From JALYTZ01 sp036559125 (GTDB taxonomy: Bacteria; Vulcanimicrobiota; Vulcanimicrobiia; Vulcanimicrobiales; Vulcanimicrobiaceae): 64,000 nt of DNA. The DNA lies in NCBI GenBank assembly GCA_036559125.1, contig DATBTT010000031.1, forward strand, positions 1 through 64,000, given 5' to 3'. Each line of letters begins with the position of its first letter. The first letter of the stretch is position 1. Both the position numbers and the translations under genes were made by a program. The notes beneath the pieces were generated by a model, which searched no databases, had not been told where the DNA came from, and saw only the letters and a program-made list of their open reading frames with translations. Below, piece by piece: positions 16,812-25,768 of the stretch.

Positions 16812-19415
16812 ATGAGAAGCGAAGAACTGCGCTCGGCCTTCGTCGAGTTTTTCACCTCGCGAGGACACAAACACGTGCCCTCGGCCAGCCTCATCCCCGA
16901 CGCGATGTCGACGACGCTTTTCACGATCGCCGGCATGGAACAGTTCGTCCCCGCGTTCCTGGGCGACGAGCCGCCGCCCGCGCCCAGCGTCGTGACGGTG
17001 CAACGTTGCCTGCGCGTTGCCGGAGCGAAGAGCGACATCGAAAACGTCGGACGCACCGGGCGCCACGGTACGTTCCTCGAGATGCTCGGTAACTTCAGCT
17101 TCGGCGGTTATTACAAAGCAGAGGCCATCGCCTTCGCGTGGGAATTCGTTACCGGCGTGCTCGGTCTGAATCCGCGCAAACTCGCCGTCACCGTGCACAC
17201 GAGCGACGACGAGGCCGAGCGTATCTGGCGCGAAGAAATCGGGCTTTCGCCCGATCGCATTTCGCGCTGCGACGAAGACAATTTTTGGACGATGGGTGCG
17301 ACGGGCCCCTGCGGGCCATGCACCGAGATCTTTTATGATAGCGGCGAAGCCAACGCCGTCGACGCGAACGACGATGCTCCGAACAAGGGCAATCGCTTCG
17401 TCGAGATTTGGAACGTCGTCTTCCAACAGTACAATCGCGACGCCGCCGGAAAACTCGAAGAACTTCCGCGCAAGCAGATCGACACCGGTGCGGGTCTGGA
17501 GCGCATGCTCGCCGCCGTCAACGGCAAGACTTCGATGTACGAGACCGATCTGTTCGCCGATCTGATTGCCGCGCAACCGGACGTTGGCCGCACCGCGCTC
17601 GATGCCCGCGGGCAATTGGAACGGCGCAACATCATTGCGGACCACGCGCGCGCCGTAACGTTTTTGATCAACGACGGCATCTATCCGAGCAATACCGATC
17701 GCGGTTACGTGCTGCGATTCTTGATTCGCCGCGCGATCCGTAACGGCAGGTTGTTGGGGTATCCCGACGGGTTCCTGACCGAATTGGTTCCGGCCGTCGT
17801 GACGTCGCTCGAGTCGGGCTATCCGGAATTGCGCGGCAATGCGACACGCATTCGACAAGCGTTGCAAGTCGAGGAAGCGACCTTCGACCGGACGCTCGAA
17901 CGCGGCATGGCGCGTTTAGACGCGTTATTGCTCGAGACCGGCGACGGAGGAACGCTTGCGGGTGCGGAAGCTTTTGCGTTGCACGACACGTACGGTTTTC
18001 CGATCGAATTAACGCGCGAAATCGCGTCCGAACGCAACGTCACCGTCGACGGCGCCGGCTTCGATGCCGCCATGGACGAGCAACGCCGGCGCGCGCGTCT
18101 GGATGCCAAATCTAAACGCGCCGTGGTGACCCTTGCCGAGCTCCCGGCCGTCAAGAGCGAATTCCACGGTTACGACGGTTTGGAGGGCGACGGCGCCATC
18201 GTAGCAATTCTCAAGCACGGTCAATCATTCGATGTCTTGCAGGCTGGCGAAGAAGCGCAGGTTTTACTGGACCGCACGGCGTTCTACGCAGAAAAAGGCG
18301 GACAAATCGGCGATCGCGGCACGATCTCCGTGGGCGAGGCGATCTTCGAGGTCACCGACACGCAGTACGTCGGTGAGGCGGTGGCGCATCACGGAACGTT
18401 GCGCGCGGGTGCGATGCACGTCGGCGACGCCGTTCACACGAGCGTTGCGCCGGAGTGGCGCCGGGAGATTCGCCGGCACCACACCTCGGCGCATCTGTTG
18501 CAACGCGCGCTCAAGGACGTCTTGGGCGAAGACGTCGCGCAAGCCGGCTCGTGGGTCGGCATCGATCGCATGCGCTTTGATTTTCGCACGCCCGCGGGCG
18601 CGCTCACGCCCGCCCAGCGGCACGACGTTGCGCGCCGCGTCAACGAAATGATTCGCGACGACACGCCGCTGGAAACGCAGGTCATGACGCTGGAGCAGGC
18701 GCGCGCGTCGGGTGCGATCATGATGTTCGGTGAAAAGTACGGCGAACGCGTGCGCGTCGTCAAGGCCGGCCCGTCGGTCGAGTTTTGCGGCGGAACGCAC
18801 GCGCATTCGACCGGAGAACTTGGCCTGTTCGTGATTCTCTCCGAATCGTCGATCGGCACGGGCATCCGGCGCATCGAGTCGTGCGTTTCGCGCGCCGCCG
18901 AACGCTACACCGAGCGCCAACAGGAATTGGTGAGCGAGATCGCCGGGTCGCTCGCGACGACGCCCGAGGACGTCGTCGATCGCGTCAACAAGCTGCAGCG
19001 CGACGTCAAAGATCTGCAGTCCGCATTGGGCGAACTCAAAGCGCGCCTTGCCGCGTCCGATGCGCAGACGTACGTCGATCGCGCGGAACGCGCCGCCGGT
19101 CGAACCTTCATCGGCGCGGTCGTGCGCGAAGCCAATGCCGAGGCGCTCAAACATTTGAGCGGGGCGATCCGGCAGCGTTTGCCCAGCGGCGTGGTCGCGT
19201 TGGCCGGCGTCGACAACGGATCGGTACATTTGTTAGTGAGCGCGAGCGACGATATGGTCAAGGCGGGCGTGCACGCCGGCAGCTTGATTAAGGTGGCGGC
19301 CGAACATGTCGACGGGCGCGGCGGCGGTCAGGCCGCGCAAGCGCAGGGCGGCGGCAAGAACCCCGAGGGCGCGAGCGCGGCGGTGCGCGCGATTCGGGAC
19401 GCGGTTCTTTCGTAG
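16812..19415 (+). CDS. alaS: Alanyl-tRNA synthetase
   Basis: Charges tRNA-Ala and edits mischarged Ser/Gly (867 aa, normal). The N-terminus MRSEELRSAFVEFFTSRGH and GNFSFGGYYK belong to the class II catalytic core. The editing domain zinc ligands are HHTSAH (about residue 556) and CGGTHAH (about 658). The C-terminal C-Ala domain ends with the usual GGRGGGQAAQAQGGG-type glycine segment. No ribosome-binding site is evident upstream. Confidence 0.97.
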   Translation: MRSEELRSAFVEFFTSRGHKHVPSASLIPDAMSTTLFTIAGMEQFVPAFLGDEPPPAPSVVTVQRCLRVAGAKSDIENVGRTGRHGTFLEMLGNFSFGGYYKAEAIAFAWEFVTGVLGLNPRKLAVTVHTSDDEAERIWREEIGLSPDRISRCDEDNFWTMGATGPCGPCTEIFYDSGEANAVDANDDAPNKGNRFVEIWNVVFQQYNRDAAGKLEELPRKQIDTGAGLERMLAAVNGKTSMYETDLFADLIAAQPDVGRTALDARGQLERRNIIADHARAVTFLINDGIYPSNTDRGYVLRFLIRRAIRNGRLLGYPDGFLTELVPAVVTSLESGYPELRGNATRIRQALQVEEATFDRTLERGMARLDALLLETGDGGTLAGAEAFALHDTYGFPIELTREIASERNVTVDGAGFDAAMDEQRRRARLDAKSKRAVVTLAELPAVKSEFHGYDGLEGDGAIVAILKHGQSFDVLQAGEEAQVLLDRTAFYAEKGGQIGDRGTISVGEAIFEVTDTQYVGEAVAHHGTLRAGAMHVGDAVHTSVAPEWRREIRRHHTSAHLLQRALKDVLGEDVAQAGSWVGIDRMRFDFRTPAGALTPAQRHDVARRVNEMIRDDTPLETQVMTLEQARASGAIMMFGEKYGERVRVVKAGPSVEFCGGTHAHSTGELGLFVILSESSIGTGIRRIESCVSRAAERYTERQQELVSEIAGSLATTPEDVVDRVNKLQRDVKDLQSALGELKARLAASDAQTYVDRAERAAGRTFIGAVVREANAEALKHLSGAIRQRLPSGVVALAGVDNGSVHLLVSASDDMVKAGVHAGSLIKVAAEHVDGRGGGQAAQAQGGGKNPEGASAAVRAIRDAVLS

Positions 19416-19418
19416 GCG

Positions 19419-20123
19419 GTGCGTACCATAGCGTCCGGAGCCGGAGCACTCGTTGTGACGGCATTGGCATCGGCATTGCTGGGCGCCGCTCCCGCGCAAA
19501 TGGATTCGCAGGTCGTGCTCGCGCGCTATGCGGCCGCGCTCGCGCGGTTCGCTCCTCCCGCCAACGTCGTTTTCACCTACAGCGTCTCGCAAGCCGGCCC
19601 GCATAACATCGAGCAGTTGCATCGCATCTACCGCAGCGGCCAACGCGTTCGCGACGAAACGCTAGCGATTGATGGACAGAGTCTCAAGCATAAAGCGACG
19701 CGCTTCGCGCAGTACCGCGACCGGTACTCCGTCGATCGCCTCGCGCCGCGCGAGGCCGAGTATACGCTGCTGTTTCTGTCGGCCAAACGCGAGGGAAAAC
19801 ACTACCAGTACACGTACGAAGCGATTCCGCTGATCCGTTCGTCGGCGTTCGTCGTGCAAAGACTCACGATCGACGGTGCGAGCTTCTTGCCGTCGTCGTT
19901 GCAGTTTCGAACCGCACGTGAGGTGGTCCAAGGGAACGGTCAAATCAGCTACGGGCGGATCGGAACGCATTGGGTTCCGACGGTCGTGCAAGTGACCGCG
20001 ACGGTACGGGGAAAGCCCGCGCGAGAGCGCATCGCGTTTTCGGCCTACGCCTTTCCGCGACGCTTGCCGCTCTCCACGTTTGCCGGGCCCAAACCGCTGC
20101 CTGCCCGGGCCCTCCCGCACTAA
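19419..20123 (+). CDS. Secreted hypothetical protein
   Basis: I do not recognise this 234-aa protein. It has a signal peptide (about residues 1-24, ending LLGAAPA) and a beta-rich mature part with VVFTYSVSQAGPHNIEQLHR and YGRIGTHWVPTVVQVTA, the sort of pattern seen in LolA/LppX-like outer-membrane lipid carriers, though no defining motif is present. GTG at 19419 starts 3 nt after alaS, and a GTG-started membrane protein follows 3 nt later, so all are one transcript. Confidence 0.6.
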   Translation: MRTIASGAGALVVTALASALLGAAPAQMDSQVVLARYAAALARFAPPANVVFTYSVSQAGPHNIEQLHRIYRSGQRVRDETLAIDGQSLKHKATRFAQYRDRYSVDRLAPREAEYTLLFLSAKREGKHYQYTYEAIPLIRSSAFVVQRLTIDGASFLPSSLQFRTAREVVQGNGQISYGRIGTHWVPTVVQVTATVRGKPARERIAFSAYAFPRRLPLSTFAGPKPLPARALPH

Positions 20124-20126
20124 TCC

Positions 20127-21590
20127 GTGACGGCGCGCGTCGCGGCCCGTTGCGCCGGGTGGTTGGCGTGGATCGTGCCCTTTGCGATCTACGCCGCTTC
20201 GCTGGACCGTTCGGTCGGATATTGGGACACGGGCGAAATGCAAGTCGTGCCGTGGATTCTCGGGATCGCGCATCCGACTGGATTTCCGCTCTTCACGCTG
20301 CTCGGCTGGGTCTTCGCGCACGTCGTTGCGATCGGCCCCGTTTCCGCGCGCATCGCGCTGTTTTCGGCTCTCGCGATGACGCTCGCGGCGTGGCTGGTCG
20401 CGCGCGTCGTAACGATGCTGGCCGACGATCCGTGGATGGGCATGGCTTCGGCGTGGCTCTTCGCGTTCGGGGCCGTCGCGTGGACGCGCGGCACGCGTGC
20501 GGAAGTACACGCGCTCGCGACGCTTCTCGCCGCGCTGACGCTGTTGTTCGCGGTGCGGTGGTATCGCACGGGTGAGACACGCAGTCTCGCGCTTGGAGCG
20601 CTTGCGTGGGGGCTCGGCATCGCGACGCACCCGATCGTCGCCATGCTACTGCCCGCGCTGTGCGTGCTGTTCGCGGCGCGCGTACGAACCGTCTCATTTC
20701 GCGCGGTCGGCTTCGCGCTCGCACTGCTGGTTGCCGGCGTGGCGGTGTATGCATATCTTCCGCTACGCAGCGCATACGTGACGCACGCGCGCCTCGATCC
20801 CACGCTGCAACTCGGCTTGCCGCCGGGGAAACCGTTTTGGGACAACGACCACCCGGCAACGCTCGCCGGCTTTCTCACGCTCGTGAGCGGCTCTGATTTC
20901 GATGCGGGCGGGACGCTCGGGCGCATGTTCGCGCCGCAACTCTATCGCGACGTGGGGCCCAAGTATCTGCGCGCGCTGCTCTCGGAGTTTACTCCGTTGG
21001 GCGTTTTTCTGGTAATCGTGGGGTTCATCGTTCTGGTGTGCCGCGATCGCTGGCTCGGTAGCGCGCTCTTCTTGGCCGGTTTCGTGCCCAGCGCGTTTGC
21101 ATTGAGTTTTTCGGTGGAGGCGGATCCGTTACGGTACTATTTGATCTCCTATGTTGTTGCGGCAATTTTTGCGGGGTACGGCGCCGCGTGGCTGGGCCGC
21201 CTCCTATCGCGCGTACCCATCGCGGGGATCGTCGTGGTCGCAGCAACGAGCGTGGCGTTACTGATCGTCAATCGCAACGTGTTCCAGCAACGCAATTCGA
21301 CCGGCGCGCAATCGGTGATCGCGACGGTGCGTACGCAAACGCCCGGTAACGCGATTCTGATCGCGCCATGGCTCTATGCGACGCCGCTGGCCTACGCTGC
21401 GTACGTCGATCGCGACCTCGGCGACCGAATCGTCGAGACCGCATGGTTGCAGGACGATGCGGCGCGCGTGCCGCAGTGGCTGCGCGGGCGCCCGGTCTAC
21501 GTCGTCGGCATCGTCTTCGGATCGGTTCCCGGATATCATTTGCAGTACGTCGCCGGCTCGCCGGCGCTCTATCGTGTGGTAAAGAATTGA
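20127..21590 (+). CDS. DUF2723-type polytopic membrane protein
   Basis: 487-aa protein with about ten membrane segments. The N-terminal signature YWDTGEMQVVPWILGIAHPTG matches DUF2723 (DSGEL..A..LGIAHPPGYPL), a family related to protein O-mannosyltransferases and thought to transfer sugars from polyprenyl donors; the acidic pair D-E in DTGE would be the catalytic part. The C-terminus has a non-membrane domain. Actual substrate unknown. The next gene overlaps by TTGA. Confidence 0.8.
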   Translation: MTARVAARCAGWLAWIVPFAIYAASLDRSVGYWDTGEMQVVPWILGIAHPTGFPLFTLLGWVFAHVVAIGPVSARIALFSALAMTLAAWLVARVVTMLADDPWMGMASAWLFAFGAVAWTRGTRAEVHALATLLAALTLLFAVRWYRTGETRSLALGALAWGLGIATHPIVAMLLPALCVLFAARVRTVSFRAVGFALALLVAGVAVYAYLPLRSAYVTHARLDPTLQLGLPPGKPFWDNDHPATLAGFLTLVSGSDFDAGGTLGRMFAPQLYRDVGPKYLRALLSEFTPLGVFLVIVGFIVLVCRDRWLGSALFLAGFVPSAFALSFSVEADPLRYYLISYVVAAIFAGYGAAWLGRLLSRVPIAGIVVVAATSVALLIVNRNVFQQRNSTGAQSVIATVRTQTPGNAILIAPWLYATPLAYAAYVDRDLGDRIVETAWLQDDAARVPQWLRGRPVYVVGIVFGSVPGYHLQYVAGSPALYRVVKN

Positions 21591-22771
21591 GGCTTCGCCG
21601 ATCGTTTGTCGCGGCGGCTGCCGCATTCGTCATCACGCTTGTTTTTTCGCACCTGCGCTCGACGCCCTATAACAATTACACGCTCTTTGCGTACGCGCTC
21701 CTGCACGGACGGCTCTGGATCGACTGGCCGGGCGCGTACATCGACGCGGTCCTATGGCACGGTCATCGGTACATCGTCAACGATCCGCTACCGGGCTTTT
21801 TTATGCTGCCGTTGGTCGCGATATTCGGCATGGCGGCAAATCAGACGTTCTTGGCGGTCGTCCTGTGCGCGATTGCCGTGGGCGCGGCGTGGGAATTGTG
21901 CGAACGGCTTGGATGCAGCGAGCGCACGAGCCTTTGGTTGTGCGCATTTTTTCTAGCCGGGACGTCGCTGGCATGGTGCTCGATGCTGGGCGACGTGTGG
22001 TTCGTCGCGCAGAGTAGCGCCGTCTGTTTGATGACGCTGGCGCTCGCGGAACTCGCGGGCAAGAACCGCACGTGGCTGGTCATGCTGCTGTATGCCGCAG
22101 CGATCGCATCGCGTTTTACCGTGGTGATGGCGCTGCCCGTCATCGCATATCTCACCGCGAGCGGTGGATTGCGCGCGTCGTTGCCGGCACGTGCGACAGT
22201 GCACGAATTGGGGCGGCGCGGCGCGGCCATGGCGGTCGTTCTCGTTCCGGCGGCGCTGCTATGGGTGACGTACAATCTGGTGCGATGGGGCGTCCCGTGG
22301 GACAGCGGGCACACGATATTCTTTCACGAGGATTCGGTGGGCTCGGCGACCGGGTCGCCGTTTTCGCTCGCGAACGTGCCCTATCAACTCTGGTCGTTGT
22401 TCGTGCAATATCCCGATTTCTCCGGGACGTTTCCCTGGATTCGCCCGTCCTTCTCCGGCGTCGCGTTGACATGGACGAGTCCGGCGCTGATACTCGCATT
22501 CTTCACGCGCCGCCCGCTGCACGTCGTCACCGCGCTGTGGGTCGCGACGCTGCTGGCGGCGGGACCGAACCTGTTGTACTATGTGAACGGGTACGCCCAA
22601 TACGGCATGCGGCACGCGCTTGATTTCATGCCGTTTCTTTTTGTGCTGATGATCTTCGCCGCACGCCAACGGCTCGCACGTTGGGCGGAGATCCTGATTG
22701 CATACTCCTGCATCGCAAGCACGTACGGAGTATGGTACTGGAACGCAATCGTCCGCAACGGCGGCAACTAA
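21587..22771 (+). CDS. Polytopic membrane protein, glycosyltransferase-like
   Basis: 394-aa membrane protein with 9-11 predicted helices. After the first helix comes a loop with NNYTLFAYALLHGRLWIDWP, resembling GT-C glycosyltransferases. I chose TTG at 21587, which overlaps the previous stop (TTGA) and directly precedes a basic residue cluster and a signal-anchor helix. It probably works with the DUF2723 protein, perhaps in glycosylation of envelope material; this is inference. Confidence 0.65.
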   Translation: MRLRRSFVAAAAAFVITLVFSHLRSTPYNNYTLFAYALLHGRLWIDWPGAYIDAVLWHGHRYIVNDPLPGFFMLPLVAIFGMAANQTFLAVVLCAIAVGAAWELCERLGCSERTSLWLCAFFLAGTSLAWCSMLGDVWFVAQSSAVCLMTLALAELAGKNRTWLVMLLYAAAIASRFTVVMALPVIAYLTASGGLRASLPARATVHELGRRGAAMAVVLVPAALLWVTYNLVRWGVPWDSGHTIFFHEDSVGSATGSPFSLANVPYQLWSLFVQYPDFSGTFPWIRPSFSGVALTWTSPALILAFFTRRPLHVVTALWVATLLAAGPNLLYYVNGYAQYGMRHALDFMPFLFVLMIFAARQRLARWAEILIAYSCIASTYGVWYWNAIVRNGGN

Positions 22772-22800
22772 TTTCGCCGACAGCGATTGTGGAAATCGAA

Positions 22801-22812
22801 TTGTCACCCTGA
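22801..22812 (+). repeat. Short remnant of the dispersed repeat
   Basis: TTGTCACCCTGA in the 50-nt gap between convergent genes is identical to the start of the right arm of the hairpin at 37841-37852. Being 12 nt long, it is weak evidence alone. Confidence 0.35.
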
Positions 22813-22821
22813 CGTGGAGAG

Positions 22822-23199
22822 CTAGGTGGTCATGGGGAGGCCGCCGATGGAGCGGCGGGGCGCGGCGCCCGGCGGTTGTTGGCCGTAAACCATTGAGTAC
22901 GCCAGCGCATATTCGAGCTCGTCGTTGGCCTCGTCGCATTCGCCCCATACGGTAAACCAGTTGATGATTTTCCACGGGAAGCTTACGACGAGTCCGACCA
23001 CGCTCAGCGTGCAGGCGAGCATGATGATCCCCGCCTGCGTGCGGCCGAGATAGAAATGGTGCGCGCCGAAGAGTCCCAGAAAAAAGGCGAGTAGGAACGC
23101 GAGGATCGGTTCCCTACGGTAGCGCCGCATCTCGCTTTCGAAGAGCATCAGCTGCGGCGGGGTCAACTGGGCTTTGAGTTGCGCGACGTACGGATTCAT
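22822..23199 (-). CDS. TM2 domain protein
   Basis: 125-aa protein with the TM2 pattern: two membrane helices separated by a short turn (AFLLAFFLGLFGAHHFYLGR, then AGIIMLACTLSVVGLVVSFPW). TM2 proteins are small and of unknown function, sometimes linked to ion or stress responses. The ATG at 23199 has GGAGG 5 nt upstream. The N-terminus is soluble and Gln/Leu-rich, the C-terminus Pro/Gly-rich. Confidence 0.82.
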   Translation of the reverse strand: MNPYVAQLKAQLTPPQLMLFESEMRRYRREPILAFLLAFFLGLFGAHHFYLGRTQAGIIMLACTLSVVGLVVSFPWKIINWFTVWGECDEANDELEYALAYSMVYGQQPPGAAPRRSIGGLPMTT

Positions 23200-23231
23200 G
23201 CGTCCTCCACAAGCAGTGGTTCTACTCGGGA

Positions 23232-24962
23232 TTACCGGCCGGACGTGGCAAGTGTTTCGAAGGCAGCCGCGATTTGCGTCGCTTCGCGTACGGCCGGCCC
23301 GCACGCGGTACCCGAACAGACGTACGCGACCGGGTGGACTACCGCCGCGTATCCGCGGCGTCCCAATTCGTCCGCGTCGTCTGGCGCAATCGTTCGCACC
23401 GCTACGAGTGGGTTGGGGACGCAACGTGCGGCTTCGCGCAATTCGGCTCCGCCCGCGGTCGAAGCGACGATGGTCACGGTGGACGCCGGTTCGAAAAAGC
23501 GCTGTACCGCCCGCGCGTATGGGGCGGCGAAACTGCCCGCGCGTGAGTAGGTCCGGGCAAAGAGGCGAAGAGTACGCTCCGCCGTTTGGTGATGTCGCGG
23601 CTCGTCTTCGAGCGCCGCCAAGCGCAGCAGCGAATCGGCCATCAACGCGTTGTCGCCGAGCGGGCGCGTTTTGACGCGCAAGGCTCCTAATTCGTCTTCA
23701 AGCCCATTGCGATCGTAATATCCACCGCCCGGCGCCGCTAGCGTTCGTTCGACGGCGTCGGCAATCTCGCAGGCACGCCGCAGAAATCGCGCTTCACCGC
23801 CGCATTCGTGGGCGTCGAGGAGCGCCCGAAGGTATGCGCTTTGATCGGCGAGCAGTCCCCGAACCTGCGGTGCTGCGCCGCGTTCGAGTACGTGATGGAG
23901 CAAGCCGTCATCGTCGCGAACGCGTTCGTGCAGGGCGTCGAGGGCCGATTCACCCATCGCTCGTAGCGCGTCGTCGTCGAGCGCGTCGCTCGCGACCAAA
24001 AGCGCGCCGGCGAGCGCCGCGCTCCAGTTGCTGTACGACCGGCGGTCGACAAACGGGGCGCCACGCGCCCGGCGTTCGTCGAGCGGAAGCGAGTAGTACT
24101 CCTCGTCGGCGTCTTGACTGCCGGCAAACAGTCCGGTTTCGGGATCGCGAAGAACGCCGCAGACGTAACCGATTGCCGATCGCAACGCCACGTGAAATGC
24201 GGCATTGCGCGACAGGCTAAGAAGTTGCGCGAGCACGCGCAGGAGACCGGCGTGATCCTCTGCCATCTTTTCGAAATGCGGGATCGACCAATCGCGCGTC
24301 GTGGAGTATCGAAAAAATCCGCCCTCGACGCGATCGTACATACCGCCGCGTGTCATTGCGAGCATCGTATTTGCGACGATTTCATACAGGCGCTGGTCGC
24401 CATTGAGCCGATGGCTTTGCAATAAGAACTCGAGCGCATCGGTCATTGGAAACTTTGGTTCCGTCCCGAACCCAGCGTACGATTCATCGTACCCGGCGAC
24501 AATTTCGTCGAGGACCCGCTCGACGGTGCCCCCATCGAGATCGGATCCCGTTTCCGGATCATTCGCGGGTTCCAGAATCCCCCGTGCGTCGCGTTGTTCG
24601 AGGCGAGCGCCGTTGGTGCGGTAGAATTCGGCGATTTCATCGAGCGTACGGCGCATCGCTTCGGCCGGAAGGTACGTAGCGCCGGTCAATAGCGACCCGT
24701 CCGGGGTCAAAAACGCCGTCGTCGGCCAGCCGCCCTGATTGTAACGCGCGTTGATATCCGGGCGCCTGTCGTTGTCGACGCGAATCGGAACGAAGTCTGC
24801 GTTGACTCGCGCTATTACGGCGAGGTCGCTATACGTCGTGCGGTCCATGACGTGACACCAATGGCACCACACCGCGGAGATGGAGAGCAAGATCGGCTTC
24901 TTCTCGCGCGTCGCGCGCTCAAAGGCTTCTGAATTCCAGTCGTTCCAGGCTATCGCGTCCAT
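23232..24962 (-). CDS. YyaL/SSP411-like thioredoxin-domain protein
   Basis: 576-aa member of the DUF255/YyaL family: an N-terminal thioredoxin fold with AVWCHWCHVMD (C33, C36) and an alpha-alpha barrel resembling glycosidase or epimerase folds (KFPMTDALEFLLQ, GGMYDRVEGGFFRYSTTRDW). Molecular function is not established for the family. The length is a little under the common 650-700 aa because the C-terminal part is compact. It starts 12 nt after the upstream small membrane protein gene on the same strand. Confidence 0.88.
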   Translation of the reverse strand: MDAIAWNDWNSEAFERATREKKPILLSISAVWCHWCHVMDRTTYSDLAVIARVNADFVPIRVDNDRRPDINARYNQGGWPTTAFLTPDGSLLTGATYLPAEAMRRTLDEIAEFYRTNGARLEQRDARGILEPANDPETGSDLDGGTVERVLDEIVAGYDESYAGFGTEPKFPMTDALEFLLQSHRLNGDQRLYEIVANTMLAMTRGGMYDRVEGGFFRYSTTRDWSIPHFEKMAEDHAGLLRVLAQLLSLSRNAAFHVALRSAIGYVCGVLRDPETGLFAGSQDADEEYYSLPLDERRARGAPFVDRRSYSNWSAALAGALLVASDALDDDALRAMGESALDALHERVRDDDGLLHHVLERGAAPQVRGLLADQSAYLRALLDAHECGGEARFLRRACEIADAVERTLAAPGGGYYDRNGLEDELGALRVKTRPLGDNALMADSLLRLAALEDEPRHHQTAERTLRLFARTYSRAGSFAAPYARAVQRFFEPASTVTIVASTAGGAELREAARCVPNPLVAVRTIAPDDADELGRRGYAAVVHPVAYVCSGTACGPAVREATQIAAAFETLATSGR

Positions 24963-24974
24963 AGTGCGATTCTA

Positions 24975-25256
24975 TCACTCATCCTCACCCGTGGCGCCAC
25001 GTACGAACGACGCGAGATACAGGATCGCGATTACCGTAAAAACCGCAAGCAGCGGCACGACTGGAATGGCGTGCAATGGGATCGCCGCAAAGAAGACGGC
25101 CGCGAATGCGAGATTCACCACGGCGTAGGTTCGGTGCGTCCGGGCGGTCATCGCGTACACGTCCCGTTCGTAGAAGCCGCTGCTGGGGGTTCGGCTGCGC
25201 TGCCAGGCTACGACGGTTAACGCCAGGGCCGCGAAACCCCCGATGAGATGCCACAT
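24975..25256 (-). CDS. Small membrane protein, unknown
   Basis: 93-aa protein with three hydrophobic helices: residues 3-18 (LIGGFAALALTVVAW), about 45-60 and 65-83. I do not recognise it. ATG at 25256 is the first start that yields a sensible membrane protein; the codons upstream are the reverse strand of the next gene. Confidence 0.55.
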   Translation of the reverse strand: MWHLIGGFAALALTVVAWQRSRTPSSGFYERDVYAMTARTHRTYAVVNLAFAAVFFAAIPLHAIPVVPLLAVFTVIAILYLASFVRGATGEDE

Positions 25257-25344
25257 CGCTACGGATATTCGACAGCGGAGCGGTTTGCGCTTGCTGGGTG
25301 TGGGTATAACGCGACCACTGCAGCACGTAAAAGGAGCAAACGCT

Positions 25345-25587
25345 ATGGCTGACGGTCCAGTAATCGTACGAGACGGAAACGGCGGAGGCGGCAGCGCCGC
25401 AGCGGTCGGCATCGTCATCGTCGTCGTGGTAGCAGTGCTAATAGCACTCTTCGCATGGCATCCGTGGACGACGTCGTCCACGTCCAATAATACGACCACT
25501 ACTACAAATTCGCAGCCCGCGGGCGGCTCGAACGGCGGCGGTTCGACGACGAAATCGACGACCACAACCAACGGCGGCGGCCAATAA
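25345..25587 (+). CDS. Small membrane protein with Thr/Asn/Gly-rich tail
   Basis: 80-aa protein: about 19 polar residues (with a GGGGS run), one long membrane helix (AAVGIVIVVVVAVLIALFAW), then an external tail of low-complexity Thr, Ser, Asn and Gly. ATG at 25345 has AAGGAG 8 nt upstream. A TATAAC -10-like box is at 25305-25310. The next gene is another tiny membrane protein 2 nt downstream. Unknown function, possibly surface-exposed. Confidence 0.68.
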   Translation: MADGPVIVRDGNGGGGSAAAVGIVIVVVVAVLIALFAWHPWTTSSTSNNTTTTTNSQPAGGSNGGGSTTKSTTTTNGGGQ

Positions 25588-25589
25588 CC

Positions 25590-25748
25590 ATGGCAGGTCT
25601 GTTGTGGACGATCATCGTCATCCTCTTCATCTTGTGGTTGCTCGGATTCGCAGTATTCCACATCGGGTCTCTCATTCACATCGTCCTGGTCGTGGCGATC
25701 ATTCTGCTGATCGTCAACATCGTAACGGGACGAGGGGCGCGGGTCTGA
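25590..25748 (+). CDS. DUF5670 (lmo0937-type) small membrane protein
   Basis: 52-aa protein made of two hydrophobic helices, with LLWTIIVILFILWLLGF and HIGSLIHIVLVVAIILLIV, matching the small lmo0937/DUF5670 family that is common in stress-related settings. ATG at 25590 directly follows the stop of the previous gene. It is too short for usual ORF finding. Function unknown. Confidence 0.78.
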   Translation: MAGLLWTIIVILFILWLLGFAVFHIGSLIHIVLVVAIILLIVNIVTGRGARV

Positions 25749-25768
25749 CCCGTCGATAAGTACCGGCT

